Source: JAJCYK01 sp965224285
Lineage (GTDB): Bacteria > Bacteroidota > Bacteroidia > Cytophagales > Cyclobacteriaceae
Assembly (NCBI GenBank): GCA_965224285.1
Contig: OZ245043.1
Coordinates: forward strand, 2,790,001-2,854,000
DNA: 64,000 bases
Reading direction: 5' to 3'
Made by a program: the position numbers and the translations under genes. The stretch's first letter is position 1. Each line of letters begins with the position of its first letter. Positions 51,865 through 60,806 of this stretch are shown here, piece after piece. The notes under the pieces are model-generated. The model searched no databases and had not been told where the DNA came from. It worked only from the letters and a program-made list of their open reading frames with translations.

Positions 51865-52365
51865 TCAACTCATAGCCTTTTGATTTATATTTTGCTCAGC
51901 CATATTGTTTAGTTTTTGATCGGCTTCGTACTCCTGATCCAGTGTTTGCTGAAGTTTGTCCGCGATTTCGGAGTGTCCCAGTTGCTTGGCATATCTTACC
52001 GCCGTGCCATAGCCGGAAATTTCATAGTGCTCTATACGCTGGGCATTGGCGATTAATCCTGCATCACGTACTTCATCAGCGATTTCTTCTTCAAGGAATG
52101 ATTCAACTTCCCGGATCAGGCCTTCCATGGCCTTACACTTCTCTCCGGAGGGTTCTATTTCCAGTGATCGACAAATGTCCTGTATCCTGTTTCTCTGTTC
52201 TTTGGTTTCAGCTAAATGGCTTTCAAACGCGGTCTTGAGGCCGGTGTTGCTGGCTTTATCCACCATCTTTGGCAATGCATCCACCATTTGGTTTTCAGCG
52301 CTGTATAGATCTTTTAGTTGATGTTCAAATAAATCTTTTAAAGTTTTCATGGTTTGTCTGTTCAT
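51865..52365 (-). CDS. YciE/DUF892 ferritin-like protein
   Basis: About 166 residues from the ATG at 52363-52365, matching the family length. An upstream ATG at 52467 would add 34 residues that do not fit, and MKTLKDLFEHQLKDLYSAEN near the start is the family's usual opening. A four-helix ferritin-like bundle follows (ENQMVDALPKMV, RIEHYEISGYGTAVRYAKQ with the conserved EH and E). YciE-like proteins are stress-induced in enterobacteria; iron binding is plausible. Downstream terminator present. Confidence 0.9.
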   Translation of the reverse strand: MNRQTMKTLKDLFEHQLKDLYSAENQMVDALPKMVDKASNTGLKTAFESHLAETKEQRNRIQDICRSLEIEPSGEKCKAMEGLIREVESFLEEEIADEVRDAGLIANAQRIEHYEISGYGTAVRYAKQLGHSEIADKLQQTLDQEYEADQKLNNMAEQNINQKAMS

Positions 52366-52674
52366 TTTTTGGTTATTCGCTTCTACTGGATAGAGCCAAT
52401 AATGTGCCACGGCCCAGGAAAGATGCCGATAAGCATTTACAAATTTATTGTGAGTACCCCAATCCACATTTGAGGAAACAATTCCATTGACAACATTTAA
52501 ATAATGTGGAAGTTTTAGATTAAATAAGAATTTTAAAATACCATTGTTAGGTAATATCCTGTTTCCTCAGCTAAATTTCACTCCTGGCCTTACACAGCAG
52601 CAAGTACTAACCATTAAGTTATGCCAAGGGGAATGATATTTGTCGGTTAGGAACATATTTAATATGTTGAGACT
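52366..52674. promoter_or_regulatory. Divergent control region between the DUF892 and App1 genes
   Basis: 309 bp. The only notable structure is AACATAT (52652-52658) with ATATGTT (52662-52668), a perfect inverted repeat with a TTA loop, 6 nt before the App1 ATG, where it could occlude translation initiation or bind a regulator. No convincing TAnnTTTG element is seen on either strand. Confidence 0.35.
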
Positions 52675-53667
52675 ATGCCAATAGATTTTGGACCACCGGA
52701 CCCAGTAATAATCGCTTCGGCGGAAGGGTTTGCCAATGAATCCATTTTCCATATTACCGCAAGGGTCATTGAAGATGAGGGACTTCACTTACATGAACAT
52801 AAAAAGGCCTGGCATAACTTCTCCAATTTCATTAAAAGATTGGAATCGGATGAAAAGCCCGGAGCTACTGTAAGACTGACCTGGAATGGGCAATCTGTGG
52901 ATACTGTTTCAAACCAGGAAGGCTATATCCAATATATGGGTGAACACGGTTTGGAATTTACCAACTCCAGAGAACATTGGTTTGAAGTTAGTATGGAGTT
53001 AATGAAAGGAGATTCAGTAGAATTTCAACAAACCACGAAAATTCTTAAGCCTGCAGAAGATGCGCCGTTCGGTATCATCAGCGATATGGATGATACTGTA
53101 ATAGAAACAGGAGTTGCTTCCGCGCTCAAATGGAAATTGATGATTAATTCTATGTTCAAGGACAGCGCGGATAGGCTGCCACTGGATGGAGCACAGGAAT
53201 TCTATTCGGCGTTAAGAAAAGGTCCCGGAGGCCATGAAGAATGTCCATTCTTCTATTTATCCAACAGCCCCTGGAATATTCATGATTATCTGGAAGGATT
53301 TCTAAAATTTCAGAAATTTCCTGATGGTGTCTTGCTCTTGAGAGATATTGGGATGCCCAAACTAAAGAAAATGCCCCATACGGAACTCAACAAATACCTA
53401 AAGGCCACCGAGATAATTCAAACCTATCCCAATATGAAGTTTATTCTTATCGGAGATGCAGCCGAGTTGGATACTGATATCTACCTATCGCTGGCCCAAG
53501 CCTACAGTGAGCAGATTGAGGCAATCTATATCAGGGCAGTACGTAAACCAAAGCGGATTCGCAGAGTAAAGAATTTAATTGAACGGCACACCGACATTAA
53601 TATTTTATTGATGGAAGACAGCGACCAGGCTATGGATCATGCTCGAGAGCATGGATTCATTTCGTAA
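52675..53667 (+). CDS. App1-family phosphatase (DUF2183, HAD fold)
   Basis: A 330-residue protein of the App1 phosphatidate phosphatase family. An N-terminal beta-sandwich-like domain (about residues 1-115) precedes a HAD-like catalytic domain whose DxDxT motif is SDMDDTVIETG at about residues 138-145; FFYLSNSPWNIHDYL and FILIGDAAELDTDIYL supply the later HAD motifs. Yeast App1 dephosphorylates phosphatidate; bacterial substrates are not established. No signal peptide. Confidence 0.9.
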   Translation: MPIDFGPPDPVIIASAEGFANESIFHITARVIEDEGLHLHEHKKAWHNFSNFIKRLESDEKPGATVRLTWNGQSVDTVSNQEGYIQYMGEHGLEFTNSREHWFEVSMELMKGDSVEFQQTTKILKPAEDAPFGIISDMDDTVIETGVASALKWKLMINSMFKDSADRLPLDGAQEFYSALRKGPGGHEECPFFYLSNSPWNIHDYLEGFLKFQKFPDGVLLLRDIGMPKLKKMPHTELNKYLKATEIIQTYPNMKFILIGDAAELDTDIYLSLAQAYSEQIEAIYIRAVRKPKRIRRVKNLIERHTDINILLMEDSDQAMDHAREHGFIS

Positions 53668-53833
53668 TTACCGGCAGCTTCCCCACCATCCTGGTAAAAT
53701 TGCCATTGCTGGTTATACACAACCATCCGCATATTAAATCCAGGAGGTAAATAATATTTTCATATCTTCAAGGAGCCATTTTGCTCAGCCAACAATACTA
53801 TCGTTTTACTTAATCATCAAGACCACTACTATT

Positions 53834-54253
53834 ATGAAAGCACCAAAAGTAACCGGAATTGGAGGCATCTTCTTTAAATGCGATAATCCTGAGGAATTAA
53901 AAAGGTGGTATGGGAAAAACCTCGGGTTGGTCACTGATGAATATGGTTCTCCTTTTGAATTTCGCAACGCCAACAACCCGGATGAGGTTAATTATTTAAG
54001 ATGGGGGACCTTCCCTCAAGACACAGAATATTTCGAGCCCTCCAAAAAGGACTTCATGATCAACTACCGGGTACAAAACCTTGAAGAGTTGGTAGAACAA
54101 CTAAAAGAGCAGGGAGTCACCATAGTTGATGAAATTGCTACCTATGAATACGGAAAGTTCGTACACATCTTGGACCCGGAAGGCAACAACATCGAACTTT
54201 GGGAACCGGTCGACCGCGTATTTACGGAAATGGGTATCGAAACTACCAAGTAA
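53834..54253 (+). CDS. VOC-family protein (glyoxalase-like)
   Basis: A 139-residue protein with the glyoxalase/bleomycin-resistance/dioxygenase (VOC) fold of two beta-alpha-beta-beta-beta repeats: GIGGIFFKCDNPEELKRWYG at the start and GKFVHILDPEGNNIELWEP at the end. It has a His (in KFVHILDP) and Glu (NIELWEP) that could be metal ligands. Substrate unknown; the family spans lyases, dioxygenases and antibiotic-binding proteins. Confidence 0.9.
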   Translation: MKAPKVTGIGGIFFKCDNPEELKRWYGKNLGLVTDEYGSPFEFRNANNPDEVNYLRWGTFPQDTEYFEPSKKDFMINYRVQNLEELVEQLKEQGVTIVDEIATYEYGKFVHILDPEGNNIELWEPVDRVFTEMGIETTK

Positions 54254-54310
54254 AAACTACCCTGAAATACCAATAAACATTCCCGAGTCTATTACTAAAA
54301 CTATGGTTAG

Positions 54311-55726
54311 ATGATCCTCAGATTATTTTGGTTTTTGGTTCTATTGACAATCTACCATGGATGCAAAGCGCCTGAAGGAGAATTTTATGATCTGCTTTTA
54401 TTAAATGCCCGTATTATCGATGTTGAGGAAGGCACCGTTTCAGGCCCGCTATTAATCGCTATCACCTCCGACACCATTCGAATAGTGGCTGAGAACTCTG
54501 ATTCAAGCAAATATAAAGCTCATGACCAGATTGACCTGGAAAATAAATTTGTAATGCCTGGATTATGGGACATGCACGTGCATTTTAGAGGCGGCGACTC
54601 ACTTATAGAGGAAAATCAACGTTTACTGCCGTTGTTCATGCTGTATGGAGTTACGACCGTCAGGGATGCCGGGGGGGACATCGTTTCCAGCGTGTTCAAT
54701 TGGCGGCGCGATATTACCAACGGCAGTTTGTTCGGCCCCACCATATTCTCTTGCGGACCTAAACTTGATGGCGCCGATCCCATGTGGGAAGGGTCTTTGG
54801 TGGTGGAAAGCGAATCTGAGGTCGTTCCAGCGATAGATTCATTAGAATCTCTGGAAGTGGATTTTGTGAAGCTTTATGATGGCAGTATATCCAAAGAGAT
54901 GTTCTATGCATTGGTTGAGGAAGCAGAGGGTAGAGGACTTAGGACAACCGGTCATGTACCCTTCGAAGCCGATCTGATACAGGCAAAGGAACTAGGCCTT
55001 GATGGCCTGGAGCACATGTTCAGTTTAATTAGACACGGCACTAAACAAGGGGATAGTATTAGTCAACTAAACCTGGACTATTTTAAAAAAGTTGAGTTGA
55101 TGTATGAAAATTTTGACTCTACTACTTGCAGGGAGTTTTTAGCCGAGTTGGGTCGAAGTGCCTTTTATGTCACACCTACTCTGTATATTGGTAAGGTGTT
55201 GGATGAGGTTATTACTGTGGATCACTCCCTTGACAGCCTACTGCCTTTTATTGGTAATGGCATAGAGAGTACATATCAGGGAAGAGTGGAATCAGCGAAA
55301 TCAACCACCCCTGAGCAAAATGAATTGATTCACGGAATTGAAGAGACATTTCGTACCCTCATTGTGCCAATGTATGAGGCTGATATCAGCATTTTGGCTG
55401 GATCGGATTGTGGGCCTTACAATTCCTTTGTTTATCCCGGGGAATCACTTATAGCGGAATTGAATCTAATGGTGACTTCGGGGTTATCTCCCAGAGAAGC
55501 TCTGGAAACTTCAGTGATTAATGGCCCAAAATTTATGGGTCTGGGAAAATATTACGGTGATTTGAGCCCGGGGAAGGTGGCCGATATTTTAGTTCTTGAA
55601 CATGATCCCTTAGTGGATATTGAGAATATTTCCAGCTTGTCAGCAGTTATAAAAAAAAGTAGAGTTTACCACCGGGAAGATCTACGAAATCGGCTACTGC
55701 CCTCCAGCGATAAGAAAATCCAATAA
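54311..55726 (+). CDS. Secreted lipoprotein amidohydrolase (imidazolonepropionase/prolidase-like)
   Basis: A 471-residue exported enzyme with a probable lipobox ending HGC (Cys18). Metal-dependent amidohydrolase motifs: HxH at H89/H91 (WDMHVHFRGG), a carboxylated-lysine candidate in FVKLYDGS, His in TTGHVPFEADL and GLEHMFSL, and Asp in AGSDCGPYN. The closing GDLSPGKVADILVLEHDPL segment is the usual second beta-sandwich. Probably a periplasmic or surface peptidase/dipeptidase or cyclic amidase. Its 3' end overlaps the convergent dehydrogenase gene by 33 bp. Confidence 0.9.
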   Translation: MILRLFWFLVLLTIYHGCKAPEGEFYDLLLLNARIIDVEEGTVSGPLLIAITSDTIRIVAENSDSSKYKAHDQIDLENKFVMPGLWDMHVHFRGGDSLIEENQRLLPLFMLYGVTTVRDAGGDIVSSVFNWRRDITNGSLFGPTIFSCGPKLDGADPMWEGSLVVESESEVVPAIDSLESLEVDFVKLYDGSISKEMFYALVEEAEGRGLRTTGHVPFEADLIQAKELGLDGLEHMFSLIRHGTKQGDSISQLNLDYFKKVELMYENFDSTTCREFLAELGRSAFYVTPTLYIGKVLDEVITVDHSLDSLLPFIGNGIESTYQGRVESAKSTTPEQNELIHGIEETFRTLIVPMYEADISILAGSDCGPYNSFVYPGESLIAELNLMVTSGLSPREALETSVINGPKFMGLGKYYGDLSPGKVADILVLEHDPLVDIENISSLSAVIKKSRVYHREDLRNRLLPSSDKKIQ

Positions 55727-57298
55727 TGCCTGTATCTCGTGTTCCTCCAGGCCTGAAAGCAACCCCTCATACATCATGGATGTAGTTTGTCTTTCGGAGC
55801 TTTCTATGTTGGCCACAGGTATGGTTTTTACCGAATTGCCGATAAGCATAAGTTTTAGCTCCTGAGAATTTTGGGATATCACCCTGCCAAGATACACTTC
55901 TCCATCTTTAGTAAAGATCTTGGTAGCATAATCGCCAGGCTTCATTCTCTTGGAAGGCTCACTGATCTCCTCCAGTAACTCCTCCCGGCTGTAAACCTGC
56001 CCGATATTTTCTAAGCTGGGTCCCAGCATTTCGGTTTTTCCATCAAGCGAATGGCAGGAAGCACAGGCTCTACTGGCAAAAATAAATGCGCCGGTTTTGA
56101 GCTGTTCGTCACTTAAGGTCAACTTTTCATTTCTCGACTCTCGGTGTGCTTTAGGCTCAACCCAGGGAGTATTGACAATTTTGTAGATAGTCCCCGCCTC
56201 GCTTTCGGTGGGGTAATACCAGTAGTCAGTAACCCCTATACTTGATACGTATAGGTCACCCGTTTCTGAAATCGCCAGCCCGGAACATTTGGGAACGTCG
56301 GCAATTACCTCTTCATGAATAGTTAAACTATCCCCAATATGATCAAATGTCATGCTGGTTACCACTCCCCGGTCCCAATATTCTCCCGGCCCATAATAGG
56401 TAAGGAATAGACTCTCCACCTTTCCCATGCTGCTAAATTCAATTTCAGCCGGTGCTACCTCCGCTTCTAACATCTTTACTGGATGAGTCTCTGATAAATT
56501 CTCGCCAAATTTTATGGAATTATAACCATAAAAACTACCTTCTCTCAGCATATGCAGCTCTTCGCCAGGATTTTGACCACCCTGGTTATCTACAAAATAA
56601 ATATCTCCTTCACGATTGATATCCATGCCATGCACCGATCTTATCCCACTGGCTACCTGTTCCGCGACCTGTCCGTCAGGTGAGATCTTTAAAATGGACC
56701 CCCGGTATTTTTTAGGGTCTGGGCTGGCGCCACTATTCCAGGAGTCGGTGGTCAGGGAACAGTACAACCACCCTTTTGCATCGAAGGTTAGTCCAGAAGT
56801 ATACTCATATGGGTGATCGCTAAAAGGTATGTCCTCGAAAAATACAAAACTGGTATCAGCTTTGAAATCATGATCTATATCCCGGTATACCCGAATTTGC
56901 TGGGGTAGGCCCACATACAAATCCCAATCCCTAAAAGCCAATCCGGTAGGAGTGCGAAATCCATCCTCGCTGACATTGCAAAATTCTTCTGCGGTATCCT
57001 CAATCCCATCCCCGTCGCTATCCACCAAACTGTAAATCTCTCCTGAAACATTGGCAGCAAATATTCGCCCCAGTGGTCCGCGTTCCAATACTGATGGGTT
57101 CCGAATTACCACACCATTTTCCAGAGGCAGTTTTAGTACGGTTACCGGTTGATATACATCGATTGATTGATCACGGAAGCGGTCAAATAATACCGCCTCG
57201 GCTGTCAAAGTCGATGCTTGATCCTGGGCCTGATCAGTGCAAGCGCCAATCAGTAGTATGGACAGCATCAAATTTAAACTTGAGAATAGATACTCCAT
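55694..57298 (-). CDS. Lipoprotein dehydrogenase-like beta-propeller with c-type heme domain
   Basis: A 534-residue lipoprotein (lipobox IGAC, Cys20). The N-terminal about 350 residues look like a beta-propeller of the PVC-type putative membrane-bound dehydrogenase family (GLAFRDWDLYVGLPQQIRVY; GLTFDAKGWLYCSL; GMDINREGDIYFVDNQGGQNP). A c-type heme site CASCH lies near residue 410, in FASRACASCHSLDGK, followed by a heme-binding-domain-like C-terminus (PGDYATKIFTKDGEVYLGRV). Such proteins carry electrons from an oxidised substrate to the envelope; the substrate is unknown. Confidence 0.85.
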   Translation of the reverse strand: MEYLFSSLNLMLSILLIGACTDQAQDQASTLTAEAVLFDRFRDQSIDVYQPVTVLKLPLENGVVIRNPSVLERGPLGRIFAANVSGEIYSLVDSDGDGIEDTAEEFCNVSEDGFRTPTGLAFRDWDLYVGLPQQIRVYRDIDHDFKADTSFVFFEDIPFSDHPYEYTSGLTFDAKGWLYCSLTTDSWNSGASPDPKKYRGSILKISPDGQVAEQVASGIRSVHGMDINREGDIYFVDNQGGQNPGEELHMLREGSFYGYNSIKFGENLSETHPVKMLEAEVAPAEIEFSSMGKVESLFLTYYGPGEYWDRGVVTSMTFDHIGDSLTIHEEVIADVPKCSGLAISETGDLYVSSIGVTDYWYYPTESEAGTIYKIVNTPWVEPKAHRESRNEKLTLSDEQLKTGAFIFASRACASCHSLDGKTEMLGPSLENIGQVYSREELLEEISEPSKRMKPGDYATKIFTKDGEVYLGRVISQNSQELKLMLIGNSVKTIPVANIESSERQTTSMMYEGLLSGLEEHEIQALLDFLIAGGQ

Positions 57299-57425
57299 GG
57301 AAGCCAGTCTTTTTATGAACGGAGATTAAATTTATTTCACTTCTTGATGTAGTTCTAATAATTTAATACCAAAAGTGCCGTAAGTAACCTAACCTACCCC
57401 GAAGTGGTAGTACAATATAGTTAAA

Positions 57426-57830
57426 ATGGAAATTAAAATATTACACCGTAACCCCACTGTAACTGAGTTTCAAAAATTAAGGTCATCAACAGGTTGGGAC
57501 AAGCTTGATGATCAGCAAGTAGATATTGCCCTGTCAAATTCCCTTTTTTCTGTATGTGCTGAAATTGGAGATTCTGTGGTGGCCATGGGTAGAGTTGTTG
57601 GTGATGGTGGGGTATACTTTTATCTGCAAGATATTATGGTACTACCCGAATACCAGGCCCAGAAAATCGGGGTTCGAATAATGCGAGAAATTGAGCAATG
57701 GCTCAATGAACATGCCCCTAAACATGCGTTTATAGGTCTTATGGCCGCACAAGACACCCAGGGATTTTACTCCAAACATGGCTATCAGGTTAGGGAGGTA
57801 AGAGCGCCGGGTATGTTTAAGGTGGTTTAA
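57426..57830 (+). CDS. GNAT-family N-acetyltransferase
   Basis: A 134-residue single-domain acetyltransferase with GNAT motif A in LQDIMVLPEYQAQKIGVRIM (acetyl-CoA-binding Q/RxxG form, here AQKIGV). Length and order suit small-molecule or protein N-acetyltransferases; substrate unknown. It has no signal peptide. Confidence 0.9.
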   Translation: MEIKILHRNPTVTEFQKLRSSTGWDKLDDQQVDIALSNSLFSVCAEIGDSVVAMGRVVGDGGVYFYLQDIMVLPEYQAQKIGVRIMREIEQWLNEHAPKHAFIGLMAAQDTQGFYSKHGYQVREVRAPGMFKVV

Positions 57831-57907
57831 GATTCGCTGGTAACTATTCGGTTACCATTCGAGTAAATTTAACCGGTCATCTTGAACCCAAAGCGCCTTA
57901 TTGACCA

Positions 57908-57947
57908 CCCCTATTATCATGATAAACGTCGTTTATCATGTGAGGGG
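57908..57947. repeat. Nested inverted repeat in the 57.8-58.1 kb gap
   Basis: CATGATAAACG (57918-57928) and CGTTTATCATG (57930-57940) form a perfect 11-bp inverted repeat around one base. Outside it, CCCCT (57908-57912) and AGGGG (57943-57947) can extend the stem across short asymmetric gaps. A GATCCC direct repeat follows at about 57950-57965. No T-tract, so it is not a standard terminator. The surrounding 281 bp hold no gene. Confidence 0.5.
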
Positions 57948-58111
57948 AGATCCCGCCGATCCCTCCCCCTCCTGCCAGGACTAATGGGAAGCTCTGGCAT
58001 AATACAGATCTGAATTTTTGATACTAAGATAGACTTTGATAGTCTCAAAGAATGGGATAGTCGATATTTTTTTAGGCTAGCAGCCCACTGGAATGCAGGG
58101 CAACTTAGAAT

Positions 58112-58495
58112 TCAATACATGGTATTACCATGAGCAGCCTTTTCTGGGATCTTTTGGATGGCATCCCAGTGCTCAACAATTTTACCCTGCCGGTCAAATC
58201 TTATAAAATCCATAGTAACATACTCCTCTCCTCCCGGCCAGGTTTGATGAGTATGCAAAGCCACCAGGTCACCTTCTGCAACCGCCCGTACAAATTCAAT
58301 AGATTTATGGGGATACTCCCGCTGCATTCTTTCGAAATAGGCGATAAAACCCTTTACGCCATCTTCAACATCCGGGTTGTGCTGAATGTATTCATGGCCG
58401 ACATATAATTCGACCGCCCTCCTTGGATCTCCTAGGTAGGCCATTTCGTAGAAAGCTATGGCGTTTCGTTTATTTTGAGCTAAATGATTTGACAT
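58112..58495 (-). CDS. SnoaL/NTF2-like small enzyme or binding protein
   Basis: About 127 residues from the ATG at 58493-58495; an upstream ATG at 58582 would overlap the divergent sulfatase start and add 29 atypical residues. The cone-shaped NTF2/SnoaL fold is suggested by FYEMAYLGDPRRAVELYVG and MDFIRFDRQGKIVEHWDAI. SnoaL-like proteins include polyketide cyclases, isomerases and non-enzymatic binders; no catalytic set is obvious. Divergent from the sulfatase with a gap of 59 bp to its preferred start. Confidence 0.85.
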   Translation of the reverse strand: MSNHLAQNKRNAIAFYEMAYLGDPRRAVELYVGHEYIQHNPDVEDGVKGFIAYFERMQREYPHKSIEFVRAVAEGDLVALHTHQTWPGGEEYVTMDFIRFDRQGKIVEHWDAIQKIPEKAAHGNTMY

Positions 58496-58554
58496 GGCTA
58501 TGGATAATTTAGATTCTGCTATATTAATTGTCCGGAATGACTCTTCCAGGTAAT

Positions 58555-60036
58555 ATGCGATATATATTGATGATTGGTGCACAACTTCTACTATTAACGG
58601 TTTTCTCGTCAGCTTCTCCTACGTTCAATGAATCACTCGGTAAGCCCAAACCACCTAACATCATCGTTATCATGTCTGACGATCACGGACAATGGGCCTC
58701 ACCTGTGTATGGCAATACTGACTTCACTACCCCAAATATGAGTTGGATGGCCAACCATGGCGTTGTTTTCAAAGAAGCCTACGCGGTCTCTCCCGTATGT
58801 AGCCCTGCCAGAGCCAGCTTTTTTACCGGTCGGATGCCATCACAGCATGGAATCCATGATTTTATTTCGGAGTCTCCGGAATTCGAGCAACCATGGTTGG
58901 AAAACGAAATACTGTTAAGTGAACTTTTACAAAACGCGGGATTTAAAACCGCGTTGGTAGGTAAATGGCATTTGTCTACCAATAGTGCAGTACCACAAAG
59001 GGGTTTTGATTTTTGGTATAGTTATGATGTGGCGCCTGAAGGTTGGCAAAATCAGTACCATCACCGAGGAGTGGTGCATTTTTCAAAGCAAGGTGAACCG
59101 GTGAAATTTGAAGGTTTTCAATCAGAGGAATTAACTACTCAGGCCATCGATTTTATGAATCGAAGCAAGAATGAGGCTCCTTTCTTCCTGTTCCTGGGAT
59201 TGGTTGATACCCATGCTCCTTTCAATGGGCAGCCGGAAACTCTAGTGGATAAAATTAGAGGAGGTAAACTAAACGAATCTTCTGAAGACAGCTTGAGCAG
59301 TCTACCTGCACAAGGAGAAGCCAGCGTGGTACCTGCTGATCATGAGGAGCAGTTAATACAATACTATGCCGCAGTACAAATGATGGACCGACAGATTGGC
59401 CGTATTATCGCTTACCTGCGGTCGGAGCAGTTGTTGCGAAATACCTTGATCATCTACACCTCGGATCACGGACATATGAATGACCACCATGGTCTATATG
59501 GTAAAGGCAATGCTACCATCCCTCAAAATTTCTTTCAGGAAAGCATTCTGTCCCCCTTGATCATGACCTGGCCCAACCATATAGAGTCAAGGGAGAAAAT
59601 GTTAATGAAGCCGGTTAGCACCTGCGATATCTTTCAAACCATCCTGGAAGCCGCTCAAGTTGAGCTATCCACCGAACAGGCAGCCGCTATCAACAGTCCG
59701 GGCCATAGTGTATTTCCTATACTTCAGGATGCTGCTGATAATTGGAGTTCTTATAAATATGTGGAGTACGGGAATGCCCGTATGATTAGCGATAACCGCT
59801 ATAAGTATGTATTAAGGATGGATCCTGTCATTACGGGATTCGGAGATGAATTTTATGATTTGCAAATAGATCCTGGTGAAAATACGAACCTAATAGATCA
59901 ACCGGATTACCGGGATCAAATTAGATTGCTCCAGAAAAAGCTGGAGGAATTTTTTGCCCAATATCAGGAGCCTCATCATTCAGGCGCCAATTTGCTGCAG
60001 CAACCTCCGGCCAACGGCAATGAAATTTGGAGATAG
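58555..60036 (+). CDS. Sulfatase-like hydrolase (exported, Cys-type)
   Basis: About 493 residues from the ATG at 58555, chosen because it yields a normal signal peptide (MRYILMIGAQLLLLTVFSSA); an upstream TTG at 58528 would add nine residues. Type I sulfatase motifs: metal pair D42/D43 (IIVIMSDDHG), formylglycine precursor Cys82 in CSPAR, GKWHL, and YTSDHGHMNDHHG with the later metal ligands. An activating enzyme (anaerobic or FGE type) is needed but is not seen in this window. Possible targets include sulfated polysaccharides. Confidence 0.9.
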   Translation: MRYILMIGAQLLLLTVFSSASPTFNESLGKPKPPNIIVIMSDDHGQWASPVYGNTDFTTPNMSWMANHGVVFKEAYAVSPVCSPARASFFTGRMPSQHGIHDFISESPEFEQPWLENEILLSELLQNAGFKTALVGKWHLSTNSAVPQRGFDFWYSYDVAPEGWQNQYHHRGVVHFSKQGEPVKFEGFQSEELTTQAIDFMNRSKNEAPFFLFLGLVDTHAPFNGQPETLVDKIRGGKLNESSEDSLSSLPAQGEASVVPADHEEQLIQYYAAVQMMDRQIGRIIAYLRSEQLLRNTLIIYTSDHGHMNDHHGLYGKGNATIPQNFFQESILSPLIMTWPNHIESREKMLMKPVSTCDIFQTILEAAQVELSTEQAAAINSPGHSVFPILQDAADNWSSYKYVEYGNARMISDNRYKYVLRMDPVITGFGDEFYDLQIDPGENTNLIDQPDYRDQIRLLQKKLEEFFAQYQEPHHSGANLLQQPPANGNEIWR

Positions 60037-60067
60037 CGGTTAATACAGGTAAGTCGGTTCCCTTGTA

Positions 60068-60766
60068 CTAATCTTCAGGAAAGTTTTTCAAGCGCCGAAA
60101 GGTAATGGTTATGTTCTGGTTGTTGTCAGATTTTCCTAACCAAATCATTTGGTCAGGTCCAAACTGAACTTCCCAAACTTCCGGATTTTGGTTTCTGTCC
60201 TCAGGTATTACGGTCATTAATGGTTGGTGCATATTCATCTGCCAATATCCCTGTTTCAAGCCTTTTGGCCCATGCTCATCCCGAAACCTTCTATCTGGCC
60301 TGATGAAAATTATCCGGTTGGAGTCAGGATCATGAGTGGAGGAGATATCCTGGCCATCCTCAACCACCATTTCGAAATCCCAAAGTCCTTGTACTTTATC
60401 GGTAGGCGCCCTGGGAATTTCATCTATTTTTTCAAGTTTAACTGTGACTTCTTCACCAAACTCTGTTCTAGTCCAGGTCATCTTATCATCTTTAAAAATA
60501 AAAACATAGGGGTCATTTCCTTCACTGAGCGCAATTTTTTCATATAAAGTCAAATGCCTCTTGGATGTATCCAATGACCAGTCTCCTGCTGAGTTTTGAG
60601 TCCATCCATTCCCGGATTCAAAGGTATTATTGGAATTAAACCTAAACCACTTGGCTACGGGAGTAAGATTTCTTTCGCCCACCATTACTGTCTTTACTTC
60701 CCAAAGTCCTATCTGTCCATAAACAGCAAATGTGCCGAATAAGTAAATAGCTCCACTTATGACCAT
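60068..60766 (-). CDS. Secreted protein with two lipocalin-like domains
   Basis: About 232 residues from the ATG at 60764-60766, chosen because it gives a signal peptide (MVISGAIYLFGTFAVYGQ) and avoids a 35-bp overlap with the upstream gene that an ATG at 60841 would need. Two related halves are visible: GLWEVKTVMVG ... DDKMTWTRTEFGEE (about residues 19-120) and GLWDFEMVVEDG ... PDQMIWLGKSDNN (about 128-225), both ending in an amphipathic strand, consistent with two small beta-barrels made by duplication. Ligand unknown. Confidence 0.7.
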   Translation of the reverse strand: MVISGAIYLFGTFAVYGQIGLWEVKTVMVGERNLTPVAKWFRFNSNNTFESGNGWTQNSAGDWSLDTSKRHLTLYEKIALSEGNDPYVFIFKDDKMTWTRTEFGEEVTVKLEKIDEIPRAPTDKVQGLWDFEMVVEDGQDISSTHDPDSNRIIFIRPDRRFRDEHGPKGLKQGYWQMNMHQPLMTVIPEDRNQNPEVWEVQFGPDQMIWLGKSDNNQNITITFRRLKNFPED

Positions 60767-60806
60767 TCTTGGGAATCCATTTATAGGTACAATGAATCCC
60801 GATCGA

